Shown here in pieces: positions 35,243 to 47,356 of a DNA stretch of 64,000 nucleotides; position 1 is the stretch's first letter; the number at the start of each line of letters is the position of its first letter. The DNA is from Strongylocentrotus droebachiensis (taxonomy: Eukaryota > Echinodermata > Echinoidea > Camarodonta > Strongylocentrotidae). Both the position numbers and the translations under genes were made by a program. A model generated the notes under the pieces. That model was not told the origin of the DNA and did no database searches. It saw nothing but the letters and a program-made list of their open reading frames with translations. The stretch is from contig JAVYIG010001829.1 in the NCBI GenBank assembly GCA_035222895.1, positions 231,018 to 295,017 of the forward strand, in the 5' to 3' direction.

Positions 35243-36616
35243 AGACCCCTGTTACACATGCGTCGGCTTTTAAAGCGGGCCCCGGAGGCGGCCTCACACC
35301 TGCAATTTGAAGCCGCCTCCAGATCATCAAACCCCCGTTACAAATGATCTCGGGCCCGCAATTTTGCGTCTACACATAGGCCGGCCTCACGTCGCCTTTT
35401 CACGAGCTGACATTGGGGCGGACTCCAGAAAGACAGAAAGAGAAAGTGATAGAATGATAAAAACTAAGAATAACATAAGAGATGGTGATAGAAGGAAGAA
35501 ACAAAGAATAACATGAGGAAAGAGAGAAAGAGAGAGTGATAGAATGAATACAACAAAGAATAACATAAGGAAAGACAGAAAGAGAAAGTGTGATAAAAAC
35601 AAAGGATAACATAGGAGAAGATGAAAGAAGGAAGAAACAAAGAATAACATAAGGAAAGACAGAAAGAGAAGGTTATAGAAGGAAGAAACAAAGGATAACA
35701 TAAGGAAAGACAGAAAGAGAGGATTTTAGAAGGAAGAAACAAAGAATAACATAAGGAAAGACAGAAAGAGAAAGCGATATAATGATAAAAACAAAGAATA
35801 GTATAAGGAAAAACAGAAAGAGAAAGTCGATAGAATGACTAAAAAAAAGAATAACATAAGAGAAGGTGAAAGAAGGAAGAATCAAAGAATAACATAAGGA
35901 AAGATAGAAAGATAGAAAGAGAAAATGATAGAATGATAGAAACAAAGAATAACTTAAGAGAAGGTGATAGAAGGAAGAAACAAAGAATAACATGAGGAAA
36001 GAGAGAAAGAGAGAGTGATAGAATGATAAAAACAAAGAATAACATAAGAGAAGATGAAAGAAGGAAGAATCAAATAATAACATAAGGAAAGACAGAAACA
36101 GAAAGCGATAGAATGATAAAAACAAAGAATAACATAAGGAAAGACAGAAAAAGAAAAGGATCAATGATAAAAACATTTCACATAAGAAAAGACAGAAAGA
36201 GAAAGTGATAGAATGATAAAATCAAAGAATAACATAAGGAAAGACAGAAAGACGGAGTGATAGAATGATAAAAACAAAGAATAACATAAGGTCATTAAGG
36301 AAAGAGAGAAAGAGAGAGTGATAGAATGATAAAAACAAAGAATAACATAAAAGAAGGTGGCAAGCGCGCCCGATGAATTATGTTGATAATGATAACAGGT
36401 TACGTCACTTCCGCTTATAAGCCGGCCCCGAGTCCACTTTGGTGTTACACATACTGATTGCGGGACTGAGGCCGGCCTCAAACCACATCCAGAGGTGGAC
36501 TGAGTCCACCTGGCCTCAGTCCCGCTTTTCGAAAAAAAGTTGGTGTTACACATACGTCGAGCCGACTCCGGGGCCGGCCTCAGTCCACTTTCAGACGCAT
36601 GTGTAACAGGGGTCTT
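35243..36616. mobile_element. TIR element filled with a minisatellite
   Basis: The ends match in inverted orientation for about 22 bp: AGACCCCTGTTACACATGCG at the left and the same word read inverted at 36616. GC-rich subterminal segments follow (GGCCGGCCTCA and GTGTTACACATAC words at both sides). The middle, about 35430-36360, is a tandem array of a 55-70 bp A/G-rich unit (AAAGACAGAAAGAGAAAGTG, ATAGAATGATAAAAAC, AAAGAATAACATAAGG) in about 15 degenerate copies. No transposase is present. The target duplication is unclear (TTA against TTT), so the superfamily is open. Long Leu/Ser/Phe frames on the - strand are array by-products. Confidence 0.8.
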
Positions 36617-36619
36617 TTA

Positions 36620-38620
36620 GAAAGCACAGTGCTTACTAAACAAATATCTTGTTATCATTATGAGCTAGCATTCTTGTTTTTAAAAGCATAAACTACTAAA
36701 TAAATACATCATAGATCTACATGTATCATAACCAACCACAATGTAATAATACGTACCTAACTTCATGCTCTTATTATTAAACACGTTTGTGTGAGCAACA
36801 AGATTGGAGATTAAATATAAACATATCTTATCTTGTGACTATGTATTCATTGAAAGTGAGTGCGAAATGTACTTCACCCTCTAACAACAGTTAGGCCTAG
36901 ATCTACAGTTCTGAATAATGCTATACCGTACCGGTACCGTATTATATTTATAACATGGGCAATGGCATGCAACATTAATTTATCATCAAATAATCTGTGG
37001 TATTTATAGTTAAATGACGAAACCTATGTCACAAACACTGATACTACAATCCAATCAAATAACACATGTTTAATTGCTTACCACTGTGCAGACCAAATAA
37101 TATGGGCAGACCAAGTAGTTTAACTTTACGATAAAAACAGGCTAACTTTGCCGTGGTTTTACATCGTGATCGAAGTACAATAATGTGCTTCTCAAAAATG
37201 GGTTGCTATGATATGAGAGTATGGAACGCTACATATGCAGGCGTATGAAGTATGGAGTACCGACAGTTACATGCACTGATGCATGCAACATATACGTCTA
37301 GCAAAAAACAATCCTAACTTAAGTTTGTGGGGTAGTATTGTTCCTTGTACACAAATGGTATTTAGATAATACTAACACAGCACTGCCAACAAAATGAATA
37401 GATGAGTACCGTTTAAAATGTATCCAATAAAAATATTGTTGCATATTCTTTTTAGACAGTAGACACCCTGTAGATAAAACAAAAATCCTAAGATTTTACT
37501 GCAAGTTATAATTATTATTTCATTTGGCATTGCAACGATGGAAACAATAAATTACTGCTAAAATGTATGGACAGTCAGATTTTATGCAAATTTAGTCTCA
37601 AAGTTACTATTCAGTGCATATAATAAAAAAAATGTACCAGTTCCAACTTTGGTAACTTCTAATTATAAAGTTGATGTGCACTGTAAAACTTACAGGTTGC
37701 AATCCACAGCAGTCATTAATTTTGCACAGAGAGGGGGGGGGGGGGGAACAAATTTCCACACCCAACCCTCTTTTAAAGACTAAAACCATAGACCGCTAAA
37801 ACCAAGGAACGGCTCTACGTAATATACACTGTATACAATATATACCAAATGGAAATCATACCAGAGTTGAAGAATAAATTGGTATATGGACTGATGTGCA
37901 TATAAGAATAACTTTGACATAGACACTCAAACAAAAATCCAATAACTTTTAAAAGGAAGACTGGCCAACTTTTAATGCTACATGTAGTATATACATGTAG
38001 GAGATTGCATATACTGTAGGGATAAGGGGTAATCTTTTGGAAATTGGATCAAAATAGAAAAAAAGATTCATTCAAAGGAGAACAATTATGCAATTAATAT
38101 CTTTGTACAGGAAATACATAAAATATATCAATAAAAAACAACTACAAACAAACAAAAATAAAGGATAATGAGATGATTATTGTTGGAGAAAAACATTATC
38201 TTTTATGCAAATTATACTTTAGTTTCATTTATTTCTATACAAATTCAGAAAAATTGCAAAATATTATGGTAATGGAAGATAACTGACCATGGTTAGTTAA
38301 ATCTTGGGTAATCAATAGTATTCAATGGTTTTGGATCCTCAGAGAAACATGTATTTTAACTCAAATTATATTAATTAATTAAGCTTTACCTAATCTATAG
38401 AACATAATGGAAATTGAATAGAAAATCTGTATTTTCCACTCAATAATATGACTCTTCTGAAAATATGTGCACATGTACATGTAATGTACAATACATGTAG
38501 GGTCTTATCATCTTAAAGATTTGTAATAAATAGTTTTTAAAATGGCATAAGAATACGAAGAGGGAGAAAGTGCAACATGGATGCTTCACATTATACACTG
38601 TCACTCATATAGTTGGAATA
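36620..38620. other. AT-rich non-coding stretch
   Basis: A G-run lies at about 37732-37745. No exon, RNA gene or repeat family is recognised. Confidence 0.4.
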
Positions 38621-38629
38621 TTTTTGTTT

Positions 38630-38932
38630 TACCCCACTTTATGGAATTATTTTTAAAATAATTTAAAAATAATAGATCTAGATAATAGTATCCATTCTCC
38701 GATTTTATTGAATAATAATTTGACAATGTGTGTTTTGCGTGACTGCTAAAGCATGTCTATGCTACTATGCTTATCAAATAGGGGACCTACGCCCTTAAGT
38801 CATAAATGACAGTAACGAGGATTAATGCCCCACAAAAGGGCACTAATATAGCACATCGACACGGTTTTGATCCTGGGGCCTCACAGTTACGAGGCCATTG
38901 CTTTGTCACTGGACCATGACTGTACGAAGCGG
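38630..38932 (-). repeat. tRNA-derived SINE-like repeat, copy 2
   Basis: Read on the - strand from 38925, the head resembles a tRNA. It has a box-A-like TGGTCCAGTGAC, an anticodon-arm-like GGCCTCGTAACTGTGAGG, and a box-B-like GGATCAAAACC. The body, running left to about 38630, is shared with 3290-3560. A polymerase III promoter followed by a family-specific body is the structure of a tRNA-derived SINE. The 3' tail is not clear. Confidence 0.55.
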
Positions 38933-38939
38933 GGGCTAG

Positions 38940-40870
38940 GATAGGGGGCAGTTTCCATAAACAAAATAAAAAACAGAAAATGAAATTTATTACATTTTAC
39001 CCCGGTCCCCAACATAAACAAATCCTCTGGATGGCCATGCATTATGGCTCAAAAGCTGTTCAGTTTTCTATTAGAGGGATACCAGATGGATATTTAAAAA
39101 GGGGTGATGATGTTAATGCGGAGGTGATAGAGAAGGGCAGATTAGAAAATAATTCTGAATTCTGAACCTTGCAATTTTCCTTCTACATACCAAAGTAATT
39201 TACATTTAATTTATTTACTGACAAATAATTGCAGTCACTTTTGCAATCAATAATAGTCACTCTTTCCAGTTTATTATTCTCATACATGTATGATCTCCTT
39301 TTCTCTCTCTTTAAATCTCTCTCTCTCTCTCTCTCTCTGCCTCTTTCTTTCTTTGCAGCTGCAAGTTCCAGGTACTGTTTTGTTTTAAGTTTTTGCAATG
39401 TTAAGCACCTAACAGGAATACAGGTACATGGGTGTCATTGGAAATAGGGTATAAAGGAGGGTACTTTTGACAGACTTTGTTTCAAATTGGCATCCCAAAT
39501 ATCTAGCTACAGATACGGGGTAATAAAGTGGACATGTACATATATGTACAAGTAGCTGCACAAATCTAGAGTCTGCTTATCGTGTATTTTATAGAATGAA
39601 ACAGGATAGTAACTTTGGAGCAAAATACTATAGAACATAAATCGGTTATACAAATAATAACACTTGGGATCAAGAACAGGAAATCTGAAAATTAATGAAT
39701 CATCATTGATGAGAAAAATAAAAAATCACATCATTTTATTTATTAGGTCATTTCATTTTGATGACGAGTAGGTGATTAGAATTTCAAAATGTACCTACCC
39801 AGGAGAAATCTGCCCAGATAGAAAGCTTGTGACATATATTTACATTCAATATCATGCAGCACTTTACAGTTTTCTATTCTTCTGTTTTATTATTTGTTTA
39901 AATTTCTCCTTTTATTGAGATAACCCTATGTTAGTCTTTTTTTCCTTCTGTTTTCCTCTTTCTCTCATTTTCTATGTTATTCCTTTTTTATTGTCTACAT
40001 CTTTTTCCTTCTTTTTTCTGTCCTCGCTTCATGTTCTCTTATTTTATCCTTCTTTTATCTTTTACTTATCTTCTATTCATATACTGTTTTTTATATTCTT
40101 CTTTCACTTTCCCCTATTTCTGTCTACATAGGATATGACTTTTCACTCAGTTTTTGTCTTCTTTCATTGGTTCTTCTCTCTTTCCCTGTGTGTGCCTTTA
40201 TTTTTCTCATTTGTATCTAAACAGTTATCGTTGTTCTTCTTCCTTCACTCATTTTCTCTTTCACACCTTTTTCGCATGTATTCTTTATCTTAAATGTTAT
40301 CATCCTCCATGTTTACAATCAACTATGTTTATCTTTATTTTCTCATTCACATCACCTCATGACTTCGAATGGTTGACATGTTTTACATAAAAATGTAAGA
40401 AAACAAAAATGACATAAACTCACTAATGCACAGAGAAGTTGCCCACTAATACCTTCTATTTTTGTATAAAGAAGAAGCATCCAAAGAACAGGAAATCATT
40501 AATAATTGGGGATGTGTCAATTTTGGTGGTGGCCTACTTTGTTGAAGCGTACTTAAAAACACCCGAAATATGTCACAAATTAAAAAATATAAATCCTTTT
40601 CACGATTTAGAATCTTATTTCCATACAATTCCATAACTTGGATCTCTGTCACCTTGATCAAGTGAAATTTTGAGGCTTTTTGGGGGGCTGGTGATTTATT
40701 TCCCTTGTCAAAACTCACACACAAGTTTGAGTATACTCACAGCAGTTGTACTCCACCATAGCTTTACAAAATGTACCTGTTGAAGAGGCTTCAATATGTC
40801 TTGTGTTCTAGTATTAATAGCAGGGATTGACCATTCATAGATATATACATGTACATGAGGAAAAAATTAT
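38940..40870. other. Non-coding stretch with pyrimidine-rich tracts
   Basis: A CT microsatellite lies at 39310-39339 and a T/C-rich tract at about 39900-40270. These give Ser/Phe/Leu-rich frames that are not genes. Confidence 0.45.
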
Positions 40871-40877
40871 TCAAAAT

Positions 40878-41262
40878 TTAACTTCAACTCTGAAACACAA
40901 AATATGTACGTGTAGCATAAATTACAATACATGTATGAGTTGAAGAGTCCCTGAATTGAGTTTTTTTTAAAAATACAATGTAAGAGAAACAGAATGGCAA
41001 AAGTTTGAAATAAATCAGACCAATACTAAGAGTTATGAATGTTTGAAATATGAAATCACTAAATAAATGTGAATCTCAAATTGGCAATTTGGTACATTCA
41101 TGTAGACATTGATAACTCTTCTGTTTGTTGTCTACTTCACCTCTGAAACATACATGTAGCATAAATTACATTACATGTGTGAGTTGAAGAGTCCCTGAAT
41201 TGGGTTTTAAAAAAATACACTGTAAGAGAAAGAGAATGGCAAAAGTTTGAAATACGTGATGG
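40878..41262. repeat. Direct duplication of about 125 bp
   Basis: 40885-41011 and 41139-41250 share CTCTGAAACA, TGTAGCATAAATTACA, GAGTTGAAGAGTCCCTGAAT and GAATGGCAAAAGTTTGAAAT in order, about 250 bp apart. The copies are diverged by small indels. It is non-coding. Confidence 0.75.
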
Positions 41263-41755
41263 AGAAATGTATGGATAATTTACTCTCCTGTTTGTTGTAT
41301 ACAAAACATAATCCTAAGTGCCTTCTTCCTTGTGGAAATTTTCGTTGTGGATATCAGTTTATTTATAGGTCCTCTAAAGATATAAAGAACCTTCTGAGTC
41401 ATACATGTATGTTTTTTTTTTTGCCATTTACATTTTAGTCATTCTGTGTGTTGGAACAAATGGAAAAGTTGTCCGCCACTACATCCTATAGACGTTACTG
41501 ATTCAGCCAACTTGAAGAGCCCATACCTACATGTTTTAATGATTACAAATTTACAACTTCAAAAATGTGTACATGTAACTTCGTCACTTTTAGTCTGATT
41601 TAAATTTAAATCGAATTGTCCCCATTGTGCTTCTTATATTTGTTCAGCCTTCCACTGGTAGTTTGCTAATACTAGAGAATAAGGTGGATTTCCCTTTAAC
41701 ATTAGGTATATTAAATCTTCTGTGAGAAGAGAGATTATGGTGTCTGTTTTTCACT
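41263..41755. other. AT-rich non-coding stretch
   Basis: Nothing recognisable. Confidence 0.4.
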
Positions 41756-41759
41756 ATTG

Positions 41760-42013
41760 CAGCAGTGCAGTGGCAGATCCAGATTGGGGGGGGGGGGGCC
41801 GCGGGACCCCCTCACTTGGCCCCATAAACAGGTAAATTTAACCTTTTTTTAGATTTAAAAAAGACGCCCCCCCCCCCCCCCTGGAGAAAGGGGGGAGCAA
41901 GGGGGGGGGGGGTGGTGGGTGTTAACTCGTTGCTCAACATTTTTTCACGAATTGGGCCCCCTTTCAGCCGGCCCCTTCCCTTTCTGCAGACTGGATCCGT
42001 CCCTGCAGCAGTG
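41760..42013. mobile_element. hAT-type MITE with 8-bp target duplication
   Basis: CAGCAGTG occurs exactly at 41760-41767 and 42006-42013. The 238-bp element between starts CAGTGGCAGATCCAGATTGG, and its other end, inverted, starts CAGGGACGGATCCAGTCTGC. It has internal G and C homopolymers. The terminal motif is that of the copy at 27977-28171, so both belong to one hAT-mobilised group. Confidence 0.9.
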
Positions 42014-43470
42014 AATTCCACTACAGTCACATATATAAGGTCCCAATAGTGTCAACAATTAATTTGGATAAACTTGCATAAATTTGCATAAACTTCCATA
42101 AATGTGAGTGCAACCAAGATGATCAATTACAGAACAGGGACAACCAACAGCTTGTTCGCTAGACTGGTTAGAATAGCCTTAGGGCTAGGTGATAACATGA
42201 AATATGATATGGATGTCACTTAGCCTTAATTGGCACCCATATCGAGAGTGACACACCAAATTGCCATCTCTTCAGTATCAAATATTTACATTTCTGTTAA
42301 ATGTTTGTATTATTTTAAAGTGATTTGTATGAGAAGAAAGAAGAGTTTATATTACTAGTCCTACAGTATAGGAATACTAATCATACTAGTATTACCAGCT
42401 ACCACCAGTGGGTAAGGTTTTTTTAGTGTGGGTACTTCTAGTGGTTATTATGAACAAATTTGAATTTTTGTTTTATATCAATTATCAGTCTTGATAGGGG
42501 TACGGGTATCAATTAAGTGGCTCGGTAACATTGCCTCAGATTCTGAAGAAAAAATCCTGGATCATTAGCTCATGCTGCAATCATGATTACAAACGTTTAG
42601 GTCAGTCAGGAATCCCATGACTTTACAAGCCGATTGCCTAGCTGTCTGATTATCAAAATATTTATGATTGGAAATCAAAATTTCATTTTTTGTTTACCTA
42701 ACAGTTTTTTATTACATACATGTACACTACAGTCTTTTGGGGAAAATGAGTATGGTAAAAATGGTCACTCAAACTAACAGATTTTTACTTCTTTGAGGCA
42801 TTTCTATCATGATCATTTTGAAGCGCAATTTTGATTAGGGCTTCAATATTACACCATATATCACAGGCACTGATAACATGTAGGGCCATACAGCTCAGAT
42901 TGAATATTATTAAATGATGGCTATAGGCCAAGTGATATCAATGTTATTAGATCTACAACCTGCGTCTAGCGGCTACCATGAGCTGAGGATGCATGATGAC
43001 ACCGACAGTAGCCTATACGTGTGAAAAGTTGATGCACATGGGTCATATGGCATGATTATTAAGAAATCTGATTTGAACGTCATATACTACCTTACGTAAA
43101 GTCCACGCCTAAAATGCAATCATTAGAGTCACAGTTTTTGATATTTTATATCGTATTCCACCCAGGGCCTGCAGGGCAAAACCACTCCAGCAAGGCTAGA
43201 GTCAATGCTTAGGCGTATTGTCCTCTAGCGCTGTTACATGTACGTGCTGAGAGGCAGCAATAGCACACAATGAACACATTGCACACAATTGCACACTAAT
43301 GCACACAATGTATACAAAGTGGTTGATCAGCAAGTTTGACAGTAGACTCACGATTTGAATTTTCAAATTTTTCTTTCTAGTCTAGATCTATATGACTATA
43401 GACTAGATTCTAGATCTCTAAGTATAACTAAACATAGACCTAAGTTGAACAAATTGTATGCTATTTAGGT
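42014..43470. other. Non-coding stretch
   Basis: No exon or repeat is supported. AGATCT/TCTAGA words cluster at about 43378-43417. Confidence 0.4.
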
Positions 43471-43472
43471 GT

Positions 43473-44189
43473 CATCAACTCCCGGCCCCCCCCCCCCCCC
43501 CACTCCGAGAACGGATGGACCCCATGCGTGTTACCAAGATGTCCTTTTCGTAACAAAAGAAAAAGGTCGACCCGTATTGACTTTACACACCAGACTTTTG
43601 CTGAAAAGGGGGGGGGGGTGCTGAAAAAGGCCTGTATAACAAAAGAAAAAGGTCGACCCGTATTGACTTTACCCCGGCCCCCCCACTCAGGGGTCGGAAT
43701 GACCGCATGCGTGTTACCAAAATGTCAGGTAAAGGGGTACTTTTCGTGCAACAAAGTCCGGCCCGAGAATTGTAAAAAAAAGGGGTGTATTTAACTTTTC
43801 ACCCAGAGATTTCTTTAAAAAGGGCCGGGGGTGTTTTTTCTTTTTTTTCTCTCATCTCTTTGGACTCCTGAGAAATTATTCTGAATTTAGGGGGGTACAT
43901 TGAGAATTTTTCCTGATTTAGGGGGGTCTCCAAGGCAGGAAAAGCCCATGAAAAGCCCGCGAAAGGGGGGTTCGAAAATGTTGGCAGTCCTCAGATAGGG
44001 GGTGCTTTAAAAAAGAGGGAACGAGCATATGCATACCCTAAATAACACTGAGTGGGGGGGGGGGGGGGCAGGGACTTTACACACCGGACTTTTGCTGAAA
44101 AGGGGGGGGGGGGGGTCACTTGGAACACGCATATGCGTACCCTAAATAACACCGAGTGGGGGGGGGGGGGGTGGAGCCGGGCATCAACT
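43473..44189. mobile_element. 701-bp element with CCCGGC ends and 8-bp target duplication
   Basis: CATCAACT occurs exactly at 43473-43480 and 44182-44189. The element starts CCCGGCCCCCCC and its right end, inverted, starts CCCGGCTCCACCCCCC. Inside, blocks such as GGTCGACCCGTATTGACTTT, ACTTTTGCTGAAAAGG and CGCATATGCGTACCCTAAAT recur in direct and inverted orientation, divided by long G or C runs. The 8-bp duplication fits hAT-type insertion, but the ends are unlike the CAGTGGCG group. A relative of the same family lies, fragmented, at about 48315-48676. Confidence 0.85.
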
Positions 44190-44217
44190 ATCACTAAAGT
44201 ACCGATTTTGAGTGAAA

Positions 44218-44712
44218 TCAGTTGAGTTTTGTACAGTGTAGTTTGAAATGCTGAAAATCAATATGAACAGTTTTTAATACACAGCCAGCGCCAGGATAGT
44301 AATGCAGCTTTGTGTGGGCAAAACCAGGGACATGGTTCGTGATGTCCACCAGCCTAGGTATCCTGCCGGGCGGGAGCGGCGGGCCCGGCGAACCTGGTAG
44401 GGCTATCATTTCCATTTGAATGTGCAAGTTAGATTTATTTAAAAAAGAATAAAAGACGGTGTTACTGTAGAACCTACCTTAATCAGACGGCTGGGCACAT
44501 AATAGAGACCTATCTTGATGTCAGAATACTAATGTGGTCTAGTACTTTCAGTCGGGCAACCGTGTTCGTGAACGAGAAGAAAGACAGCTGCACGATGCGA
44601 TGGAGAGTTAGCTCGAGAGCGGGCTGCATGCCGTCGCGTCCGGGGCATGCATCGCAGGCGGTCACATCCGAGCTTCCAGCGTGGCCGTGGATGAGCCAGA
44701 TTGAGAGCGAGG
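44218..44712. other. GC-richer segment with open frames on both strands
   Basis: 44288-44410 and 44540-44712 are GC-rich and open in more than one frame. On the - strand the first gives a Gly/Pro-rich stretch (ALPGSPGPPLPPGRIPRLVD) and the second a frame that includes SSDVTACDACPGRDGMQPAL. On the + strand the second is also open for 60 codons. No splice pair, family or codon pattern separates them, so I make no gene call. It may be an exon remnant or an old repeat. Confidence 0.25.
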
Positions 44713-44715
44713 GCT

Positions 44716-44837
44716 AGTTTCTCGAAACTGTCATAAGTCTAAGTTCGTGGAGATTTGGTAGAAACACGTGTTAGATCTCTATCACACGTTTCAATACGAT
44801 GTCTAAAAAGTTAGACTTAATGACGGTTTCGAGAAAC
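44716..44837. mobile_element. Short MITE, GTTTCTCGAAAC ends
   Basis: The left end reads AGTTTCTCGAAACTGTCATA and the right end, inverted, reads AGGTTTCTCGAAACCGTCAT. Both continue into AAGTCTAA. Total length is about 120 bp. The target duplication is not clear. Such short inverted-repeat elements are non-autonomous DNA transposons. Confidence 0.65.
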
Positions 44838-44891
44838 CTCCCCAGGTGTTCGGTGTCGGGGATCAGATCCAGTGGATGCCTGGTACTGGGA

Positions 44892-45103
44892 GGCGCACGC
44901 CCCCCCCCCCCTTTTTTTCTCCCGAAAAAAATGTGTTCACATACATATTCTGTTTAAGCATTTGGATAGGCCTTAGAATCTGCCAAAAGGCTAAGATTAT
45001 CCGGGGACCGCATCCAGTTGAAGGCTTCATTCTTGCAATTTCGTATATTTCAAGCTTCCTCTCCCCCCCCCCCTGTAAAATCTTTGATCTGCCCCTGGAT
45101 GTA
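44892..45103. repeat. Probable hAT-like MITE, ends blurred
   Basis: The right edge, inverted, reads CAGGGGCAGATCAAAGATTT after a C run, like other hAT-type ends here. The left edge (GGGAGGCGCACGCCCCC) is less certain. GATGCCTG and GATGTATG could be a decayed 8-bp duplication. Confidence 0.35.
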
Positions 45104-45479
45104 TGGCCGGGGTAACCTGGCGCTACAGTCGTTTGTAGAAAAAATATTGCTGGGCGCTGTCGCCTGGTTAATGAGTCTAACCACAAAAAGTAGGTCATAA
45201 AATAGCGCTCAATGACTACTGGACGCAGCTCCAACACATGTTGGATGTGATACAAAAGCGGGTCAATACATATTGCATCATTTTTCCAAAACTGGTCAAT
45301 GACTTCAATGTCGCAGCTTGTATCGGGTGTTTTTCACTACATAGTTACTTTCTTTTCCAAAATCGACTCATTTTCCTATTATATTTTCTTTGATCTGGTT
45401 GTTTTATTCATTCCTCCTCCTCTCTCTGTCTCTCTATGTCTCTTTCTCATTTTTCTTCCTGTTCCTTAATTATTTTCTC

Positions 45480-46060
45480 ATTTTCTCTAAAACATCCCCA
45501 CTCCATCCACACACACTCATACCCACCCACACCTTCTAACAATCCATCCTCCCTCCATGTCTCTCTTCATCCCTCACGTTGTTACTCTGTCACCATCCCT
45601 ATACAAACACACACGCTCGCGCACGCACTCACGCACATACACAAACACACACACACCGATTCTCAAACTCCGTCCCTCCCTCCATGTCACTCTTAAACTA
45701 TGCGCTGTCACTCCGTCACCTTTCTCATACTACACACACACACGCTCGCGCACACGCACGCACGCACGCACACACACACACACCCACTGATTCGCTTACT
45801 CCATCCCTCCCTACAAGTCTCTCTTCACCCCCATGTTGTTACTCCATCACCATGCCCATACTATACGCGCACGCTCACGCACACTCACGCACACCCACGC
45901 ACACATCCACGGATTTTTGAACTCCATCCAATCATCCGTGTCTCTCTGACTTCATCTCTCACGATTTTACTCTGTCACCGTCCACATACTACACACACTC
46001 ACACCCACCCACCCACACCTTGTCACACTCCATCCATGTCTCTCTTCATCTTTCTTGTCG
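45480..46060. repeat. Minisatellite of about 125 bp with CA and GCAC cores
   Basis: Four to five degenerate units share CTCCATCC, CATGTCTCTCTTCATCCC, TGTTACTCTGTCACCATCC, ATACTACACACACAC and CGCACACGCACGC-type dinucleotide runs. Unit length is 110-140 bp. The His/Thr-rich frames are by-products. Confidence 0.75.
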
Positions 46061-46089
46061 TTTATAATTTCCTCTGCTATAATATGCAA

Positions 46090-46195
46090 ACATACACACC
46101 CATCACTCTCTCTATCTCTCTCTCTCTATCTATCTATCTATCTCTCGTTCTTTCTCTCTCTCTCTCTCTCTCTCTCTTTCAATTGTACTTGCTGT
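46090..46195. repeat. (CT)n/(CTAT)n microsatellite
   Basis: CTCTCT and CTAT runs end about 20 bp before the exon at 46215 and may serve as its pyrimidine tract. Confidence 0.85.
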
Positions 46196-46214
46196 CTCTT
46201 CTTCTCTGACAAAG

Positions 46215-46457
46215 CAACAGGACAAGCTTCGTCTCAGCCATGTCCTGAAAGCAAAGAGCAGAGCTGCTGTAGCGATGGTTATGGTCTTAACTACACTCTA
46301 CCCATGTTTGGCCAATGCCTTACGACTCGGCAAGAAGATGGGTCCAGTGTGCAGACGATCCCAAAGCTCATCCCAGCATTTTCTCTCGGTGATACCCAAT
46401 GCAGGATGAAGAACAAACATGGTATCCCTCCGGGGACAAGAGTTTGTCGCGTTCCAG
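46215..46457 (+). CDS. Exon 1 seen of lectin mosaic gene: cysteine-rich module
   Basis: A frame open through the region enters after an acceptor at 46214 (CTGACAAAG) or 46220 (CAACAG); both keep phase 1. It leaves at a donor, GTTCCAG|GTATAT, in phase 1. It encodes about 80 residues with six cysteines (CPESKEQSCC, FGQCLTTRQEDG, GDTQCRMKNKHG, RVCRVP), the pattern of a disulfide-bonded extracellular module. I do not recognise the module family. It belongs with the downstream exons because strand, phase and extracellular character agree. Earlier exons, including any signal peptide, must lie upstream but were not found; the CT-rich sequence just before is repetitive. Confidence 0.6.
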
Positions 46458-46751
46458 GTATATGAATTAATATAATGGAAGCGACACAATCCTATTAAAC
46501 TGCTAAAACCGCTGCATGACGTTTCAGAAGGTCCAATTTAGTAATAAACATCTTAAGGCTCAAATGATTGAATATTGTTGACCCTACATCGTGTACCAAT
46601 ATTCGCGAAACTGCTTAGGCCTACTAATCGACTGCACATTTCTATTATTCGAAAAACTCTTTGCTACAACATTATAATAATACGAGCACTGCGATAGAAT
46701 TTTACGGAGCCCCTAAGGGGACATAAAACGATGTGAGAAATTATTTTTTTA

Positions 46752-47150
46752 TCTCGTGGCCACGACTTAGTATCTCGAGGCCACGACTTAGTATCTCGTG
46801 GCCACGACTTAGTATCTCGAAGCTACGACTTAGTATCTCGTGGCCACGACTTAGTATCTCGAAGCTACGACTTAGTATCTCGTGGCCACGACTTAGTATC
46901 TCGAAGCTACGACTTAGTATCTCGTGGCCACGACTTAGTATCTCGTGGCCACGACTTGGTATCTCGAAGCTACGACTTGGTATCTCGTGGCCACGACTTA
47001 GTATCTCGTGGCCACGACTTAGTATCTCGTGGCCACGACTTAGTATATCGTGGCCACGACTTAGTATCTCGTGGCCACGACTTATTATCTCGAGGCCACG
47101 ACTTATTATCTCGAGGCCACGACTTATTATCTCGTGGCCACGAGATAATT
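46752..47150. repeat. 21-bp tandem array, left arm
   Basis: About 19 units of TATCTCGTGGCCACGACTTAG. Two variants are mixed: one with the 12-bp palindrome TCGTGGCCACGA, the other with TCGAAGCTACGA. They alternate over part of the array. Since 21 is a multiple of three, the array stays open in several frames on both strands; these frames are not genes. Confidence 0.95.
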
Positions 47151-47313
47151 AAGTTGACACATAATTATGTGCGCATCATATCAGCGGCAAGTACGTACAT
47201 GCTTGTTTGGAGCTAGCTAGCTAGCTGGAGGTAGTAGTACACATGCAGGCCCTGAGTAGGTGGGGGGTGGGCAGGCGCGGATCCAGGGGGCCGAGCGCCC
47301 CCCCCCCCCCCGC

Positions 47314-47356
<43 letters not shown>

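Noticed and set aside
35387-36553. Leu/Ser/Phe-rich frames on the - strand that look like membrane proteins
   Set aside because: They are the reverse complement of the A/G-rich minisatellite and overlap in several frames.
44218-44427. A collagen exon on the - strand (GSPGPPLPP)
   Set aside because: Only one short Gly-Pro-rich run is seen, without continued Gly-X-Y triplets or splice sites in register.
45436-46209. His/Thr-rich frames on the + strand
   Set aside because: They follow CA and GCAC runs of a minisatellite and occur in all three frames.
46752-47150. CRISPR-like array of regular repeats
   Set aside because: There are no unique spacers, units are contiguous, the setting is animal DNA, and an inverted copy lies in a transposon arm.
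46733-47216. Long open frames of a repeated SRGHDLV / SWPRLSI peptide on both strands, also at 52281-52826
   Set aside because: The 21-bp unit is a multiple of three and has no stop in several frames, so any strand and frame stays open. No start context, splice pair or codon bias supports a protein.
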